Assembly: GCF_024347055.1 (NCBI RefSeq)
Contig: NZ_AP024896.1
Coordinates: forward strand, 1,240,001-1,304,000
Reading direction: 5' to 3'
From: Vibrio porteresiae DSM 19223
GTDB lineage: Bacteria; Pseudomonadota; Gammaproteobacteria; Enterobacterales; Vibrionaceae
Length of the DNA: 64,000 nucleotides
A model generated the notes under the pieces. It did not search any database. It had not been told where the DNA came from and saw only the letters and a program-made list of their open reading frames with translations. A program made the translations under genes and the position numbers. This document shows positions 1 through 9,260 of the stretch, one piece after another; the first letter of the stretch is position 1, and each line of letters begins with the position of its first letter.

Positions 1-1548
1 ATAATGAAAGGGCTTTTATTCCTTTTCGGAAATGTTGGCTGGCTAGATGTAGACACCGGTACATATCGTATTCTTTTTTCTGCGTCTGATAGTATATTTT
101 TCTTTTTACCTATATTTTTAGGTTATACTTCATCTAAAGTTTTAGGTGGGAATCCTCTATTTGGAATCGCAATTGCGGGAGCTCTAGTTCATCCAGATAT
201 CATTCAACAAGCTAATTCCATTTTTTATCAAGAAATGAACGGGATACCTTCCCCTACTGAGTACTTTTTAGGTTTACCTATTCAGTATGTGAACTACTCA
301 GCATCAGTCATTCCAATATTATTTGCCACTTGGTTTAACGTTAAACTTGAAAAAATAACTCCAACATATTGTCCTGAAGTCATAACTAAAATGATTAGGC
401 CTCTTTTATGTCTAACTATCACTGTACCAATTACATTTTTGGTCATAGGGCCACTAAGTACACTTTTTGCTAAATCGGTCGCTGAAGCCATTCTGTATCT
501 TTACCATGTTAGCCCAGGTATTACTGGATTCTTAGTCGGGGCACTATGGCAAGTATTAGTTGTAATAGGTATTCATTGGAGTCTATTCCCAATAGCGATA
601 AGTAATATCGCCGTAACTGGTTACGATGTTATCTCACCACTTCTCATACCAGCGATATTCGGTCAATTTGGTGCATGTCTCGGCGTTTTAATAAAGAATT
701 GGCAAGATAAAAAAATTCGTGGTTATGTAGCTTCTGCCTCATTAACTGCAATATTCGGGGTGACTGAACCTGCTATTTATGGCGTAAATCTACCGAGAAA
801 GTGGCCTTTTATTTTTGGCTGCGTATCTGCGTCTTTAGGATCTTGTATCATAGCATTATTCCATGTGAAGTCCTTTAGTTTAGGAGTTCTTAGTCTTTTT
901 TCTTTCGCTCAGTTTATCCCCCAAAATGGTTATGACACCTCAGTTACTGCAAGTATATTAGCCACATTAATGACTATAATTCTAGCCGTGATATTAACTT
1001 ATTTGTTTACTCCGGACGTTAGGAAGCAGAATAAAAACACAGAAATCGATAACATTGAGTCATTTCACCAAGAGGACTGTTTAGGTAATCATACGAAAAT
1101 ACAAAAAGTATTGAGTCCTCTGCAAGGTACTCCATTACCTTTATCATTGGTTGAAGATACTACTTTTGCAAGTGAGATTATAGGCCAAGGAATTGCTATT
1201 CGTCCTGAATCTGGGATCTTACGTGCTCCTTTTGATGGAAAAGTTGAATCAGTATTCCGAACTAGACATTCAATTTGCTTAGTGAGCAACCAAGGTGTTG
1301 AGCTACTAATACATATAGGCTTAGAGACCGTTAAATTGCAAGGTAAAGGATTTGAACTCCTAATATCTCCGGGAGAAACATTCATCACAGGTCAAGAACT
1401 TATAAAATTCGACTTGGAATTTTTAATAGAAAATGGATTTGATACAACTACGCCTATATTAGTAACCAATTGCACTAATTATCTAGATATCATCGCTACC
1501 CATAGAGAATATATAGAGTACGGAGAGCCGTTACTTACGCTGATTTGA
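1..1548 (+). CDS. PTS beta-glucoside transporter EIIBCA, 3' part (cut by window edge)
   Basis: Membrane permease of the phosphotransferase system that imports and phosphorylates a beta-glucoside-type sugar. The frame is open to the left edge, so about 100 N-terminal residues (EIIB and the first membrane segments) lie outside. What is seen is a hydrophobic EIIC domain (about residues 1-340 of the fragment), a polar linker, and a C-terminal glucose-type EIIA domain (about 370-514). The EIIA phosphorylation histidine sits in the motif LLIHIGLETVKL, His437 of the fragment numbered from the ATG at 4. The gene is AT-rich compared with the nif block. Its exact sugar cannot be told from the sequence. 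Confidence 0.88.
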   Translation: MMKGLLFLFGNVGWLDVDTGTYRILFSASDSIFFFLPIFLGYTSSKVLGGNPLFGIAIAGALVHPDIIQQANSIFYQEMNGIPSPTEYFLGLPIQYVNYSASVIPILFATWFNVKLEKITPTYCPEVITKMIRPLLCLTITVPITFLVIGPLSTLFAKSVAEAILYLYHVSPGITGFLVGALWQVLVVIGIHWSLFPIAISNIAVTGYDVISPLLIPAIFGQFGACLGVLIKNWQDKKIRGYVASASLTAIFGVTEPAIYGVNLPRKWPFIFGCVSASLGSCIIALFHVKSFSLGVLSLFSFAQFIPQNGYDTSVTASILATLMTIILAVILTYLFTPDVRKQNKNTEIDNIESFHQEDCLGNHTKIQKVLSPLQGTPLPLSLVEDTTFASEIIGQGIAIRPESGILRAPFDGKVESVFRTRHSICLVSNQGVELLIHIGLETVKLQGKGFELLISPGETFITGQELIKFDLEFLIENGFDTTTPILVTNCTNYLDIIATHREYIEYGEPLLTLI

Positions 1549-1940
1549 ACTAAATTCACTGTGTAGTCAATTAAATTTGTTCACTTTTACAGATGTATTA
1601 AATTATATTTTCCATGGATATCAGAACTGAGCATCTAGTGTTACTATATAACTATTAATATCAGCATTATGCTAGACGATGCCAAACTTGAAACTCAATA
1701 ATTAGTCATGATGTATATCCACCTTAAAGATGACATTCTTTTTCCTATCATAGAATGTCATATTCCGTTACAAAATAAAAAATCCAAACAACATTTATAT
1801 CACACATTTTTTATCGAATAGACTAATTACTCCAAATTTGTATTCATTACCCCATCGATATGTATCCAAGCTCATATTAATAGGATAGAATAAGCACAAA
1901 TTTTATCACACTATCTATGCACTAATTAAAGAGGTTATGT
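1549..1940. other. Intergenic region between PTS gene and chemoreceptor gene
   Basis: AT-rich stretch without a credible gene. It holds an inverted repeat, TGACATTCT at 1731-1739 and AGAATGTCA at 1752-1760 with a 12-nt loop. There is no T-run after it, so it is at best a weak terminator or a regulator site. A ribosome binding site (AGAGG) precedes the ATG at 1941. Confidence 0.5.
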
Positions 1941-3845
1941 ATGAAAAAAGTGGGGTTCAAGCGATTACTTATTCTTTCAATTTTAATATTGGTTGGGTTT
2001 GCGGTATCACTCACCAGTTATATTCTTTACACCAATCAAAAAGACGTTTTCACTAAACAAATCTTGTATTCAACACAAGCTTATGTTGACTATAAGGCAG
2101 CACAGATCGAAACAATAATTAATGAGAAAGTTTCCGGTATAACCAAACTTGCAGCTCACTATCAAGATAACTCAATCGCAGGAAAACCATCTGATATCAT
2201 TGAAAAAACCCAAGTCATTGCAACATCTATGAATCTTGACAGTGCCGTAATTGCATTTGAAAATGGTGATGCTTTTTGGAACCAAACATCCTCCAGTTGG
2301 CCTAACCACAAATTAAACGTCGATGTTAGGACACAATCTTGGTATCAAGCAGCCCGCCAGGCTACTAATTCTCATGTAACAGACCCGTATAAGAGTGATG
2401 ATAATACCTATTGGATCACCATTGCGCACAATGTAAAAGACGGGATAGTAACATCGGATATGACGTTAGGCTTTCTTAATAAATTAACAGAAAGTGGCAA
2501 AGACATTCCTGGCTCGATAGCAATGATATTTACGCAAGATACAACGGTATTATCTTCAACCTCTGATGCGATTAAAGCAGGTGATAAGGCAAGCAATAAC
2601 CAAAGCTTTGGCAGAATCAGTCAAGAAGCTATCCAAGGCGATCACTCCGTTATCGAATATAACCTTGATGGTGTAGATAAGCTATTGGTGACAAAACGAA
2701 TACACGCTGGTAACCAAAACTGGTATTTTTCTGTTGCATTAAATCAATCAGTCGCGTTTGCTCCGTTGGTCGACATCCGAAATAAAGTTATTCTTATTGC
2801 CACTTCTTCTGTCATTGTTAGCGTACTGATTGCCTATATATTAATAAACTATTTATTCCGTCCAATATTACGCTTACGTCAAACAATTTTTGATCTATCC
2901 AGAGGTGAGGCAGATTTAACTCAACGTTTACCTGTAGAAAGCGATGACGAACTAGGCCAAATCTCGTCTGCAGTAAACGAGTTTATCGGAAATTTGCATT
3001 CAATGATGACGCAAGTTCGTGACATCTCTTCATCTTTAGCAGTCAACTCGGATCGTTTGAAAGAGCAATCACGTCGCAATAGTCAAACCGTTGAATCTCA
3101 TGTATTGGAAACAGAACAAGTCGTTACGGCCATTGAGGAGATGAATTCCACGGTAGAAGCTATGGCTCTCGATACGACCAATACTGCTGAGTTAACTCAT
3201 TCAGCGAACATGGTTGCTGAAGAATCTAAACAATATATGCAACGCGCACAATTGACCGTTCATGCATTGATTAACGAAGTTGAGAAAGCAGCTACAGATG
3301 TTGAATCGATGAGTGCAGAAGCAGATAACATACAAGAAATATTGAGTGTCATTGGCGATATTGCTGAACAAACCAATTTGCTTGCACTCAATGCAGCAAT
3401 CGAAGCTGCACGGGCAGGAGATCAAGGTCGGGGATTTGCAGTCGTTGCCGATGAAGTACGCAAATTGGCAAGTCGCACTAAATCAAGCACCAAAGAGATT
3501 GAAAATGCATTAAATAGCTTGTTAGCTGGTACTCAACAGGTAGTCAAATCGATGAGCACAACTAAGTTTCGTTGCCAAGAAGCAGCAGATGGAACTGGAG
3601 CTGTCGCCACTAGCCTTGATACCATGACCACATCGATTGAAGATATTAACAATCTGAGTACACAAATTGCGACCGCGACCGAAGAGCAGCGTAGTGTTAC
3701 CCATGAACTAAGCAGGAATATGACTGCCATCAGCGAGATGGTAGGTGAAATTGATAAAGGGGGCAAGGTCACTCAAACCGAAGCAGAAGAGCTCGCAATA
3801 GTAAATGGACAATTGATAAAAATAGTTAACCGATTCAAGCTGTAA
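1941..3845 (+). CDS. Methyl-accepting chemotaxis protein
   Basis: Transmembrane chemoreceptor that signals through CheW/CheA. Order of parts: membrane segment at about residues 8-30, a periplasmic ligand-binding region of roughly 250 residues (dCache-like by length and position), a second membrane segment at about 281-303, HAMP at about 304-358, and a long helical signalling domain. The highly conserved hairpin tip (EQTNLLALNAAIEAARAGDQ and following) lies near residues 475-510. Length of 634 aa is normal. It stands alone; nearby sugar transporters suggest but do not prove a nutrient ligand. The start has AGAGG 7 nt upstream. Confidence 0.93.
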   Translation: MKKVGFKRLLILSILILVGFAVSLTSYILYTNQKDVFTKQILYSTQAYVDYKAAQIETIINEKVSGITKLAAHYQDNSIAGKPSDIIEKTQVIATSMNLDSAVIAFENGDAFWNQTSSSWPNHKLNVDVRTQSWYQAARQATNSHVTDPYKSDDNTYWITIAHNVKDGIVTSDMTLGFLNKLTESGKDIPGSIAMIFTQDTTVLSSTSDAIKAGDKASNNQSFGRISQEAIQGDHSVIEYNLDGVDKLLVTKRIHAGNQNWYFSVALNQSVAFAPLVDIRNKVILIATSSVIVSVLIAYILINYLFRPILRLRQTIFDLSRGEADLTQRLPVESDDELGQISSAVNEFIGNLHSMMTQVRDISSSLAVNSDRLKEQSRRNSQTVESHVLETEQVVTAIEEMNSTVEAMALDTTNTAELTHSANMVAEESKQYMQRAQLTVHALINEVEKAATDVESMSAEADNIQEILSVIGDIAEQTNLLALNAAIEAARAGDQGRGFAVVADEVRKLASRTKSSTKEIENALNSLLAGTQQVVKSMSTTKFRCQEAADGTGAVATSLDTMTTSIEDINNLSTQIATATEEQRSVTHELSRNMTAISEMVGEIDKGGKVTQTEAEELAIVNGQLIKIVNRFKL

Positions 3846-3924
3846 TCGTTGGACATAAAAATGGATAAGAGCTTTGTTACCCCAACTATAACTTGAGGAT
3901 TAAGAGTTAGATATATAGTCAAAA

Positions 3925-3988
3925 TTAGCTGACACAGAATTCTGAACGCCCTCTTTTGCCTACTGTAGCTTGCGGTATCAGTTCTTTT
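3925..3988. repeat. Displaced copy of the 3' end of the sugar symporter gene
   Basis: Two short stretches match the region at the end of the symporter gene 2.7 kb away. 3925-3942 is identical to 6636-6653 (18 nt), and 3954-3988 matches 6746-6780 with one mismatch in 35; the latter encodes the symporter C-terminus on the minus strand. Here the matching sequence stops exactly where an IS66-type end (GTAAGCG) begins at 3989. It reads as a scar of an IS-associated rearrangement. Confidence 0.75.
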
Positions 3989-4106
3989 GTAAGCGCCCCA
4001 TGAACACACGGGGCGTTTTAGTATGAGAAGTTCCACGGAAGAAATGAGTCAATGTCAGGCTCTGCTTTCGCCAGCTCTTTCATACATTTGACCATGTAAT
4101 CGTAGA
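3989..4106 (-). pseudogene. IS66-family transposase 3' fragment, copy 1
   Basis: The minus strand encodes the last ~27 residues of an IS66-type transposase (LYDYMVKCMKEL ... DSFLPWNFSY) with stop at 4018-4020, followed by a GC-rich hairpin and an end sequence GTAAGCGCCCC at 3989, typical of IS66 terminal repeats. Nothing upstream of it continues the frame; instead a second copy of the same terminus begins at 4107. It is a non-functional end fragment. Confidence 0.75.
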
Positions 4107-4360
4107 GTAAGCGCCCCATAATTCCACGGGGCGTTTTAGTGTGAGAAGTTCCACGGAAGAAGTGAGTCGATGTCGGGCTCTGCTTTCGCTAGCTCTTTCA
4201 TGCACTTGACCATGTAATCGTAGAGAATGAGTCCATTGGCTTTAGCCGTCTCGATGATGCTATAGAGTAACGCACTGGCATCAGCACCTTTTGATGTGTT
4301 GGCAAAGAGTTCTTTCAGCCAATGACCATCGATTTTATGTAAGCGCACCACAACACCATA
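4107..4360 (-). pseudogene. IS66-family transposase 3' fragment, copy 2
   Basis: Minus-strand fragment of about 71 codons (stop at 4136-4138) with the C-terminal sequence of IS66 transposases: HKIDGHWLKELFANTSKGAD, then SIIETAKANGLILYDY, ending in LLPWNFSH. The full protein would be about 500 aa, so only the tail is left. The element end GTAAGCGCCCC is at 4107. The first 118 bp (4107-4224) are a tandem duplicate of 3989-4106 at about 90% identity. The fragment stops next to the nimT-like stop codon at 4361. Confidence 0.75.
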
Positions 4361-5548
4361 TCAATGCACAGACGTTGACTCTAAATGAACATTTCGGCCT
4401 GCCATCATTCCTGTGCATGCACCAGCAATAGAGATAAGTGCCGTAGCGAACAATGGTAGTGTCCAACCATCCGTCCAATCATGTAATTGGCCGAGCAAAA
4501 GTGGACCAGCCGCAGCCATGAGATAACCCACGCTTTGAGCCATACCCGACAAAGCCGCAGCATCACCAGCATTAGTTGTACGTAATCCTATGAAGGTTAA
4601 ACCAAGCATCATGCTAGCCCCAGAACCAAATCCCAAAAATACCGCCCACAACAGCGCAAGATGCGGTGCATAAATAAGACCAATAAGTGACAGAGATACC
4701 ATCAAGCTCATAGTTACTGCAGCAGCCTTTTGATCCTTGAGACGACGTAGAGTAGCAGCCAAGATCAATCCTGGAATAGCCGTGGCAAATTGCAGTATGC
4801 CATGTACAGAACCAGCCTCGGTTGCTGATAAATCATTGTCTATCAAAATAGTCGGGAGCCAACCTACTGCAACGTAAAATGGCATCGCGTTAAATCCCAT
4901 GAACAATGTTACTTGCCATCCCAAAGATGACCTCCAGACATTCACCGTTGCATGTTTTTTCGATGCAGCTGGATCTACAGGTTCATGTTTCTTTAGCTGT
5001 GGAAGCCACATAATCAGAGCTAGCAAGGGAACGACTAACAATACATTTAGTGATGTGTTCCACCCCCAAACATGTGCAATCGGAATAACTAAAGCCGAAC
5101 CAATAGCCCCTGCAGCCCCCATAGTAATGGAATAGGCCCCTGTCATAGAGGCAACATTCCCTGAAAAGTCGCGCTTAATCAGGCTTGGCAACAACACATT
5201 TCCCAAAGCGATCCCGATACCAATAAATATAGTACCGCTATATAACACCCATTCATTACCTAGCGAACGAAGTAAAATACCCAATGATACAATAGTCAAT
5301 GCTCCAAACAGTGTACGTTCCAAGCCAAATCGATGAGCAATAGAGGCACTTATCGGTGAAAACACCGTGAATGCCAGCAATGGTAATGACGTCAACAGAC
5401 CTAGTTCTGAAGAACTCAGACCAAAGTCTCCTTGAATCATTGGCATGATGGGCGCAATACTCGTAAAAGGTACACGTAAGTTTGCTGCAATTAACAAGAC
5501 CCCAGAGACCAACGCAATTGTCTGCCACTTGTTTCTCGTATCGTACAT
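4361..5548 (-). CDS. nimT: MFS transporter of the CynX/NimT type
   Basis: Twelve-helix major facilitator in the inner membrane, 395 aa. The N-terminus (LRVPFTSIAPIMPMIQGDF) and overall pattern recall the cyanate/2-nitroimidazole transporter family CynX/NimT (YeaN in E. coli, 393 aa). It is divergent from an AraC-type gene resembling NimR (YeaM), the same arrangement as nimT-nimR in E. coli, which supports drug or small-molecule efflux rather than cyanate uptake. AGGTG lies just upstream of the ATG. The 3' end abuts IS66 debris but the gene looks intact. Confidence 0.8.
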   Translation of the reverse strand: MYDTRNKWQTIALVSGVLLIAANLRVPFTSIAPIMPMIQGDFGLSSSELGLLTSLPLLAFTVFSPISASIAHRFGLERTLFGALTIVSLGILLRSLGNEWVLYSGTIFIGIGIALGNVLLPSLIKRDFSGNVASMTGAYSITMGAAGAIGSALVIPIAHVWGWNTSLNVLLVVPLLALIMWLPQLKKHEPVDPAASKKHATVNVWRSSLGWQVTLFMGFNAMPFYVAVGWLPTILIDNDLSATEAGSVHGILQFATAIPGLILAATLRRLKDQKAAAVTMSLMVSLSLIGLIYAPHLALLWAVFLGFGSGASMMLGLTFIGLRTTNAGDAAALSGMAQSVGYLMAAAGPLLLGQLHDWTDGWTLPLFATALISIAGACTGMMAGRNVHLESTSVH

Positions 5549-5635
5549 TTTCTACACCTAATTTTATAAAAAAAAGGAATATAGAGTATTCATCATGTGT
5601 AAAATACAGATTAAATGACACTTAATATCTAAATT

Positions 5636-6427
5636 ATGCCAAGTTTTAACAAGACTATTTCGTCGCCAGAAGATTTCGACCCTGATGCCTTTTCACAAGC
5701 AGCCATCGCTCTACAGATTGCGCCTGAATTGGAACATTCAGGCACAGTACATTCCCATAGGAAAGGACAATTAATCGTCTCTCTACATGGCGCTGTCAGT
5801 TGTGAGGTAAAAGATGCCATATGGCTTGTGCCACCTCAGCATGCGGTTTGGATTCCTAGCAGTACTTCACATAGTGTCCGAATAACTAAAAATGCCAGTA
5901 CCTGTTTTTTATTCATTGAACCTAGCGCAATAGCTATGCCCAGTTCATGCTGTACCCTCTATATATCTCCCCTCATAAAAGAGCTAATACAGCATCTTGC
6001 AGCACAAGATCCAGCTTACCAGGCCGAAAGCAAAACGTCTCGTTTAGCTAACGTACTGCTCGAACACCTCTGTGATGCCCCACTCAAAGATCTGCATTTG
6101 CCCATTTCAGATCATCCCAAAATAAAACAACTAACTAATGCGTTGTTTGCTTATCCAGATGACCGAACAACTTTGCGCCAATGGGCTGAGCGGCTCGCGA
6201 CCAGTGAACGTTCACTCGCAAGATTGGTAAAAAGTGCAACAGGATTAAGTTTTGGACGATGGCGCCAGCAATTGCATCTGATGATCGCTTTAAGCCAATT
6301 AGCAGAAGGTCAATCGGTACAGAATGTCGCAGGCAACTTAGGATATGATTCGGTGAATGCATTTATTACTATGTTTAAAAAAGCATTGGGTAAATCACCG
6401 ACTCAATATTTTGCATCTCTACGATAA
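5636..6427 (+). CDS. nimR: AraC-family regulator, NimR-like
   Basis: Transcription factor of 263 aa with an N-terminal cupin-like sensor (about residues 35-110, with a GTVHSHRKGQL motif) and a C-terminal double helix-turn-helix (about 165-262, ending with the NAFITMFKKALGKSPTQYF signature). An in-frame stop (TAA) two codons before the ATG fixes the start. In E. coli the related NimR represses nimT from the shared divergent promoter; the 87-bp gap here (5549-5635) is the equivalent place. The leader has no strong ribosome binding site. Confidence 0.82.
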   Translation: MPSFNKTISSPEDFDPDAFSQAAIALQIAPELEHSGTVHSHRKGQLIVSLHGAVSCEVKDAIWLVPPQHAVWIPSSTSHSVRITKNASTCFLFIEPSAIAMPSSCCTLYISPLIKELIQHLAAQDPAYQAESKTSRLANVLLEHLCDAPLKDLHLPISDHPKIKQLTNALFAYPDDRTTLRQWAERLATSERSLARLVKSATGLSFGRWRQQLHLMIALSQLAEGQSVQNVAGNLGYDSVNAFITMFKKALGKSPTQYFASLR

Positions 6428-6436
6428 CTTAGTTAT

Positions 6437-6543
6437 TCATTTCCATGGAGGTTCTTTAAATTCATCCATTAGAAAGTCTACCAGCTTTCGAACTTTTAAA
6501 GGGAGCGGCTTTCTCGTCGGGTATATGCAAAGTGTAGTGGTGA
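6437..6543 (-). pseudogene. LysR-type regulator C-terminal remnant
   Basis: The minus strand reads FTTTLCIYPTRKPLPLKVRK, then LVDFLMDEFKEPPWK and stop at 6437. This is the usual end of LysR-family proteins (YP-x-R-x-LPxKVRxxxDFL). An in-frame stop lies directly upstream, so only about 35 codons remain of a ~300-aa gene. It belongs to the scrambled 3.9-6.7 kb region. Confidence 0.6.
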
Positions 6544-6669
6544 ACTAAAAAGAGTCCGACATTTTATGGATACCGTATCGCCATTTCCTGGTAGTGGCTC
6601 AGCACAAAAAGTGAAGCATAATTAAGATCAGTTAGTTAGCTGACACAGAATTCAGCCCCCTCTCATAAT

Positions 6670-6702
6670 GTTGAGAAAGTCGAAGAAATCGACTTTCTCA
6701 AC
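6670..6702. terminator. Perfect hairpin downstream of the sugar symporter gene
   Basis: 13-bp perfect stem GTTGAGAAAGTCG / CGACTTTCTCAAC with a 7-nt loop. It lies 30 bp past the symporter stop codon (minus strand). The following T-run is short, so its strength as a terminator is uncertain. The rest of 6544-6731 shows nothing except the 18-nt repeat at 6636-6653. Confidence 0.5.
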
Positions 6703-6731
6703 GCTTTTATTAACGATTGCTAAAACGTGTG

Positions 6732-8156
6732 CTAAACATTCACTTTTTTGCCTACTGTAGCTTGCGGTACCAGTTCTTTTTCTAGTTCCTCTAGTGAACG
6801 ACCTTTTGTTTCTGGAACTTTACTATGAATAAACAGAAAGCCTAAAGCACAAATGATACCGTAAAGTAAAAACGATCCTGATGCTCCAAGTTGTGAATTA
6901 AGAATTGGAAACGTATAAGTCAACGCGAAGCATGCGACCCAAAGTGCAAGAGTGCTGATTGACATAGCAGCACCACGTACCTTATTCGGAAATATTTCAG
7001 ACAATAGAACCCATGTAACTGGGGCAAGCGTTAGTGCGTATATTGAGATAGAGATCAAGACTAAAAGAAGAACAGGCAAACCTAGTAATCCATATGCGTA
7101 AGCTGCCGACATAAAGCCATAGATAATGGTAAGTCCCAGGGATCCTATGATCATCAGCTTCCGACGTCCTATACGATCCACAAATGGAATAGCTAGAACA
7201 GTAAATAGTAAATTGATTAAACCTGTAGCGACTATTGACTTCAATGTGTCATTAATATCAAAACCTGCCGACGCGAAGATTTCCTGAGCATAATTGAAAA
7301 TGACGTTAATGCCGCTCCACTGCTGAAATGCAGCTAGCACCACGCCAATAACTAAAATTGGTTTTACATCCGGCTTTAGTAGAGCACTGAAAGGTAAAGA
7401 ACGGGTTTCATTTGATAAAGTGCTTTCAATTTCTGCTACGGTTCTGTTTACATAGTTTTCACTACCAATACGACGTAATGTCTCTTTAGCCTTTCCCGTC
7501 ATACCAGCTTTTACTAACCAACGAGGTGATTCAGGTACAAAAAACAGCAACAACAAAAAGGCCAAGGCCGGCACTAACTCCGCACCGAACATATAGCGCC
7601 ACCCAACTTGTCCATTCCAAGTTAGAAGAATATCCGCTTGAGTAGCTTCAGTCGCAACTGGCTCCGCGATCATTAAGTTAATAATTTGCGCGGCTAAAAC
7701 ACCAATAACAATGGTTAGTTGGTTAATTGAAACAAATTTACCTCGTTTCTCTGCCGGTGCAATTTCAGCGATATACATTGGAGATAATGCAGAAGCTAAG
7801 CCAATACCGACTCCTCCAATAATGCGATAAATAACAAATGCATTAAAACTTTCCGCAACTGCTGTTCCTAATGCAGAAATAACGAACAATATCGCCGCCA
7901 GTATCAAAGGTCGTTTACGTCCGTATTTGTCGGAAACCGTACCAGTAATAAATGCACCAAGCATGCACCCTAATAGTGCTGAACTCATTGCCCACCCAGA
8001 TAGTGATGCATTAGTGACATGGAAATAGGCTTCATAAAAAGGTTTAGCACCACCAATAACAACCCAGTCGTAACCAAATAACAATCCTCCGCAGGCAGCA
8101 ACTAAGCTAATTAACCAGATATTTCTCATTTTTAATTGTTCATTTGTTTCACTCAT
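6732..8156 (-). CDS. Sugar porter family MFS symporter
   Basis: Inner-membrane sugar/H+ symporter, 474 aa, of the XylE/AraE/GalP type. Signatures seen: DKYGRKRP after helix 2, YRIIGGVGIG, PESPRWL at the end of helix 6, QQWSGINVI in helix 7, DRIGRRKL, and PETKGRSLEELE at the C-terminus. An upstream start would add 13 residues; the ATG at 8156 is preferred because AAGGA lies about 7 nt before it. The aldose 1-epimerase gene upstream on the same strand suggests a shared aldose substrate such as galactose, xylose or arabinose. The 3' end has a partial copy at 3954-3988. Confidence 0.88.
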   Translation of the reverse strand: MSETNEQLKMRNIWLISLVAACGGLLFGYDWVVIGGAKPFYEAYFHVTNASLSGWAMSSALLGCMLGAFITGTVSDKYGRKRPLILAAILFVISALGTAVAESFNAFVIYRIIGGVGIGLASALSPMYIAEIAPAEKRGKFVSINQLTIVIGVLAAQIINLMIAEPVATEATQADILLTWNGQVGWRYMFGAELVPALAFLLLLFFVPESPRWLVKAGMTGKAKETLRRIGSENYVNRTVAEIESTLSNETRSLPFSALLKPDVKPILVIGVVLAAFQQWSGINVIFNYAQEIFASAGFDINDTLKSIVATGLINLLFTVLAIPFVDRIGRRKLMIIGSLGLTIIYGFMSAAYAYGLLGLPVLLLVLISISIYALTLAPVTWVLLSEIFPNKVRGAAMSISTLALWVACFALTYTFPILNSQLGASGSFLLYGIICALGFLFIHSKVPETKGRSLEELEKELVPQATVGKKVNV

Positions 8157-8393
8157 AGTAATTCCTTGTAGGGTATTTTTATTATTTAGGAACAATTCAG
8201 ATAATTTTTCACCTGAAATGAATTATAAGATATACTTTAAATGCTCTTACTAAATACACATTAACCTTTTTAGAACCAGTTGAATACAGTATCCTTATCT
8301 TGAACCATTGATTAACTTAACAATAAAGAGCTCCCTAAACTAATATTATTAATTAGCTATTTAATATTTTTATTAAATATACAATGTGTATGC

Positions 8394-9260
8394 TTATAAT
8401 TTTTCTGTGACGATGATTTCCATCTTTATTTCCATAACTTGATTGGGTTCAAGTATCGTTAGACTTTCAAATGTCGAACTATTATGAGCATCAACATACT
8501 GACTTTGGGGTTCAAGACAGATAAACGAGCTATCACCTTGTGGTTTATAAACCTGCAAATAATGACAAGGGCTCTTTACATTGATATTGATACCATTTGC
8601 ATGCTCTAAGAAAAGATTACACCCATCAGCTAACTTATAGCCATTATTTATCCATATATCTGGGATATTTTTTAGATCTTCAAACTTAAAGGACTCTGGG
8701 ATCTGATGCATAAAATCAGTTGGCAAATTATTTTTATCTTCTAACCAAATACCGTCGGCTTTAAATGATAGCTTTGAGTTACTCATAGTGGTAAAAAATG
8801 GGTGAAATCCAGCCCCGAATGGAAAGGCTTCATTGCCATCATTCTTTATTTTTAACGTTATAGATAATCTATTAGATTCCAATGTGTAGCATAACATCGC
8901 ACTGTACGAACAGACTGATTCTATACATGATGTAGAAGTCAATATAATTTTTTTATTATCAGATACATTTTCACTATGCCAACTATTTAACCACCCATCA
9001 CCATGAATAAAAAAATTGTCGTTATATTTATGCAGTGGTAACCTTATTTTTCTATTACGCCAAACAAATGAGTTTCCACGAATTCTATTTACCATTGGCA
9101 ACATTGGAAACAATCCACTTTCTCCAGCAAATGATAAGTCACTAGATTGGCGTAATACATCAAAATTTTTAGGTAGATAAACCAGATTTGATACAGCTCC
9201 ACCACTCTCACTTACAATTAATCTAAAGTAGGCGTTTTCTATTTTATGAGTATTAACCAT
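8394..9260 (-). CDS. Aldose 1-epimerase (mutarotase) family protein
   Basis: Interconverts alpha and beta anomers of an aldose. The 288-aa protein shows the family's sugar-binding and catalytic signatures: MVNRIRGNSF (Asn-Arg), FIHGDGW, GAGFHPFF (catalytic His) and ICLEPQSQ (catalytic Glu). The gene is AT-rich like its surroundings. It lies 237 bp upstream of the sugar porter gene on the same strand, which fits a small sugar-uptake unit, though the AT-rich gap may hold a separate promoter. The exact sugar is unknown. Confidence 0.82.
   Translation of the reverse strand: MVNTHKIENAYFRLIVSESGGAVSNLVYLPKNFDVLRQSSDLSFAGESGLFPMLPMVNRIRGNSFVWRNRKIRLPLHKYNDNFFIHGDGWLNSWHSENVSDNKKIILTSTSCIESVCSYSAMLCYTLESNRLSITLKIKNDGNEAFPFGAGFHPFFTTMSNSKLSFKADGIWLEDKNNLPTDFMHQIPESFKFEDLKNIPDIWINNGYKLADGCNLFLEHANGININVKSPCHYLQVYKPQGDSSFICLEPQSQYVDAHNSSTFESLTILEPNQVMEIKMEIIVTEKL

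Noticed and set aside
4339..4349. Third GTAAGCGC as another IS66 end
   Set aside because: It lies in the reading frame of the transposase fragment and is not followed by the GC-rich hairpin seen at the other two ends.
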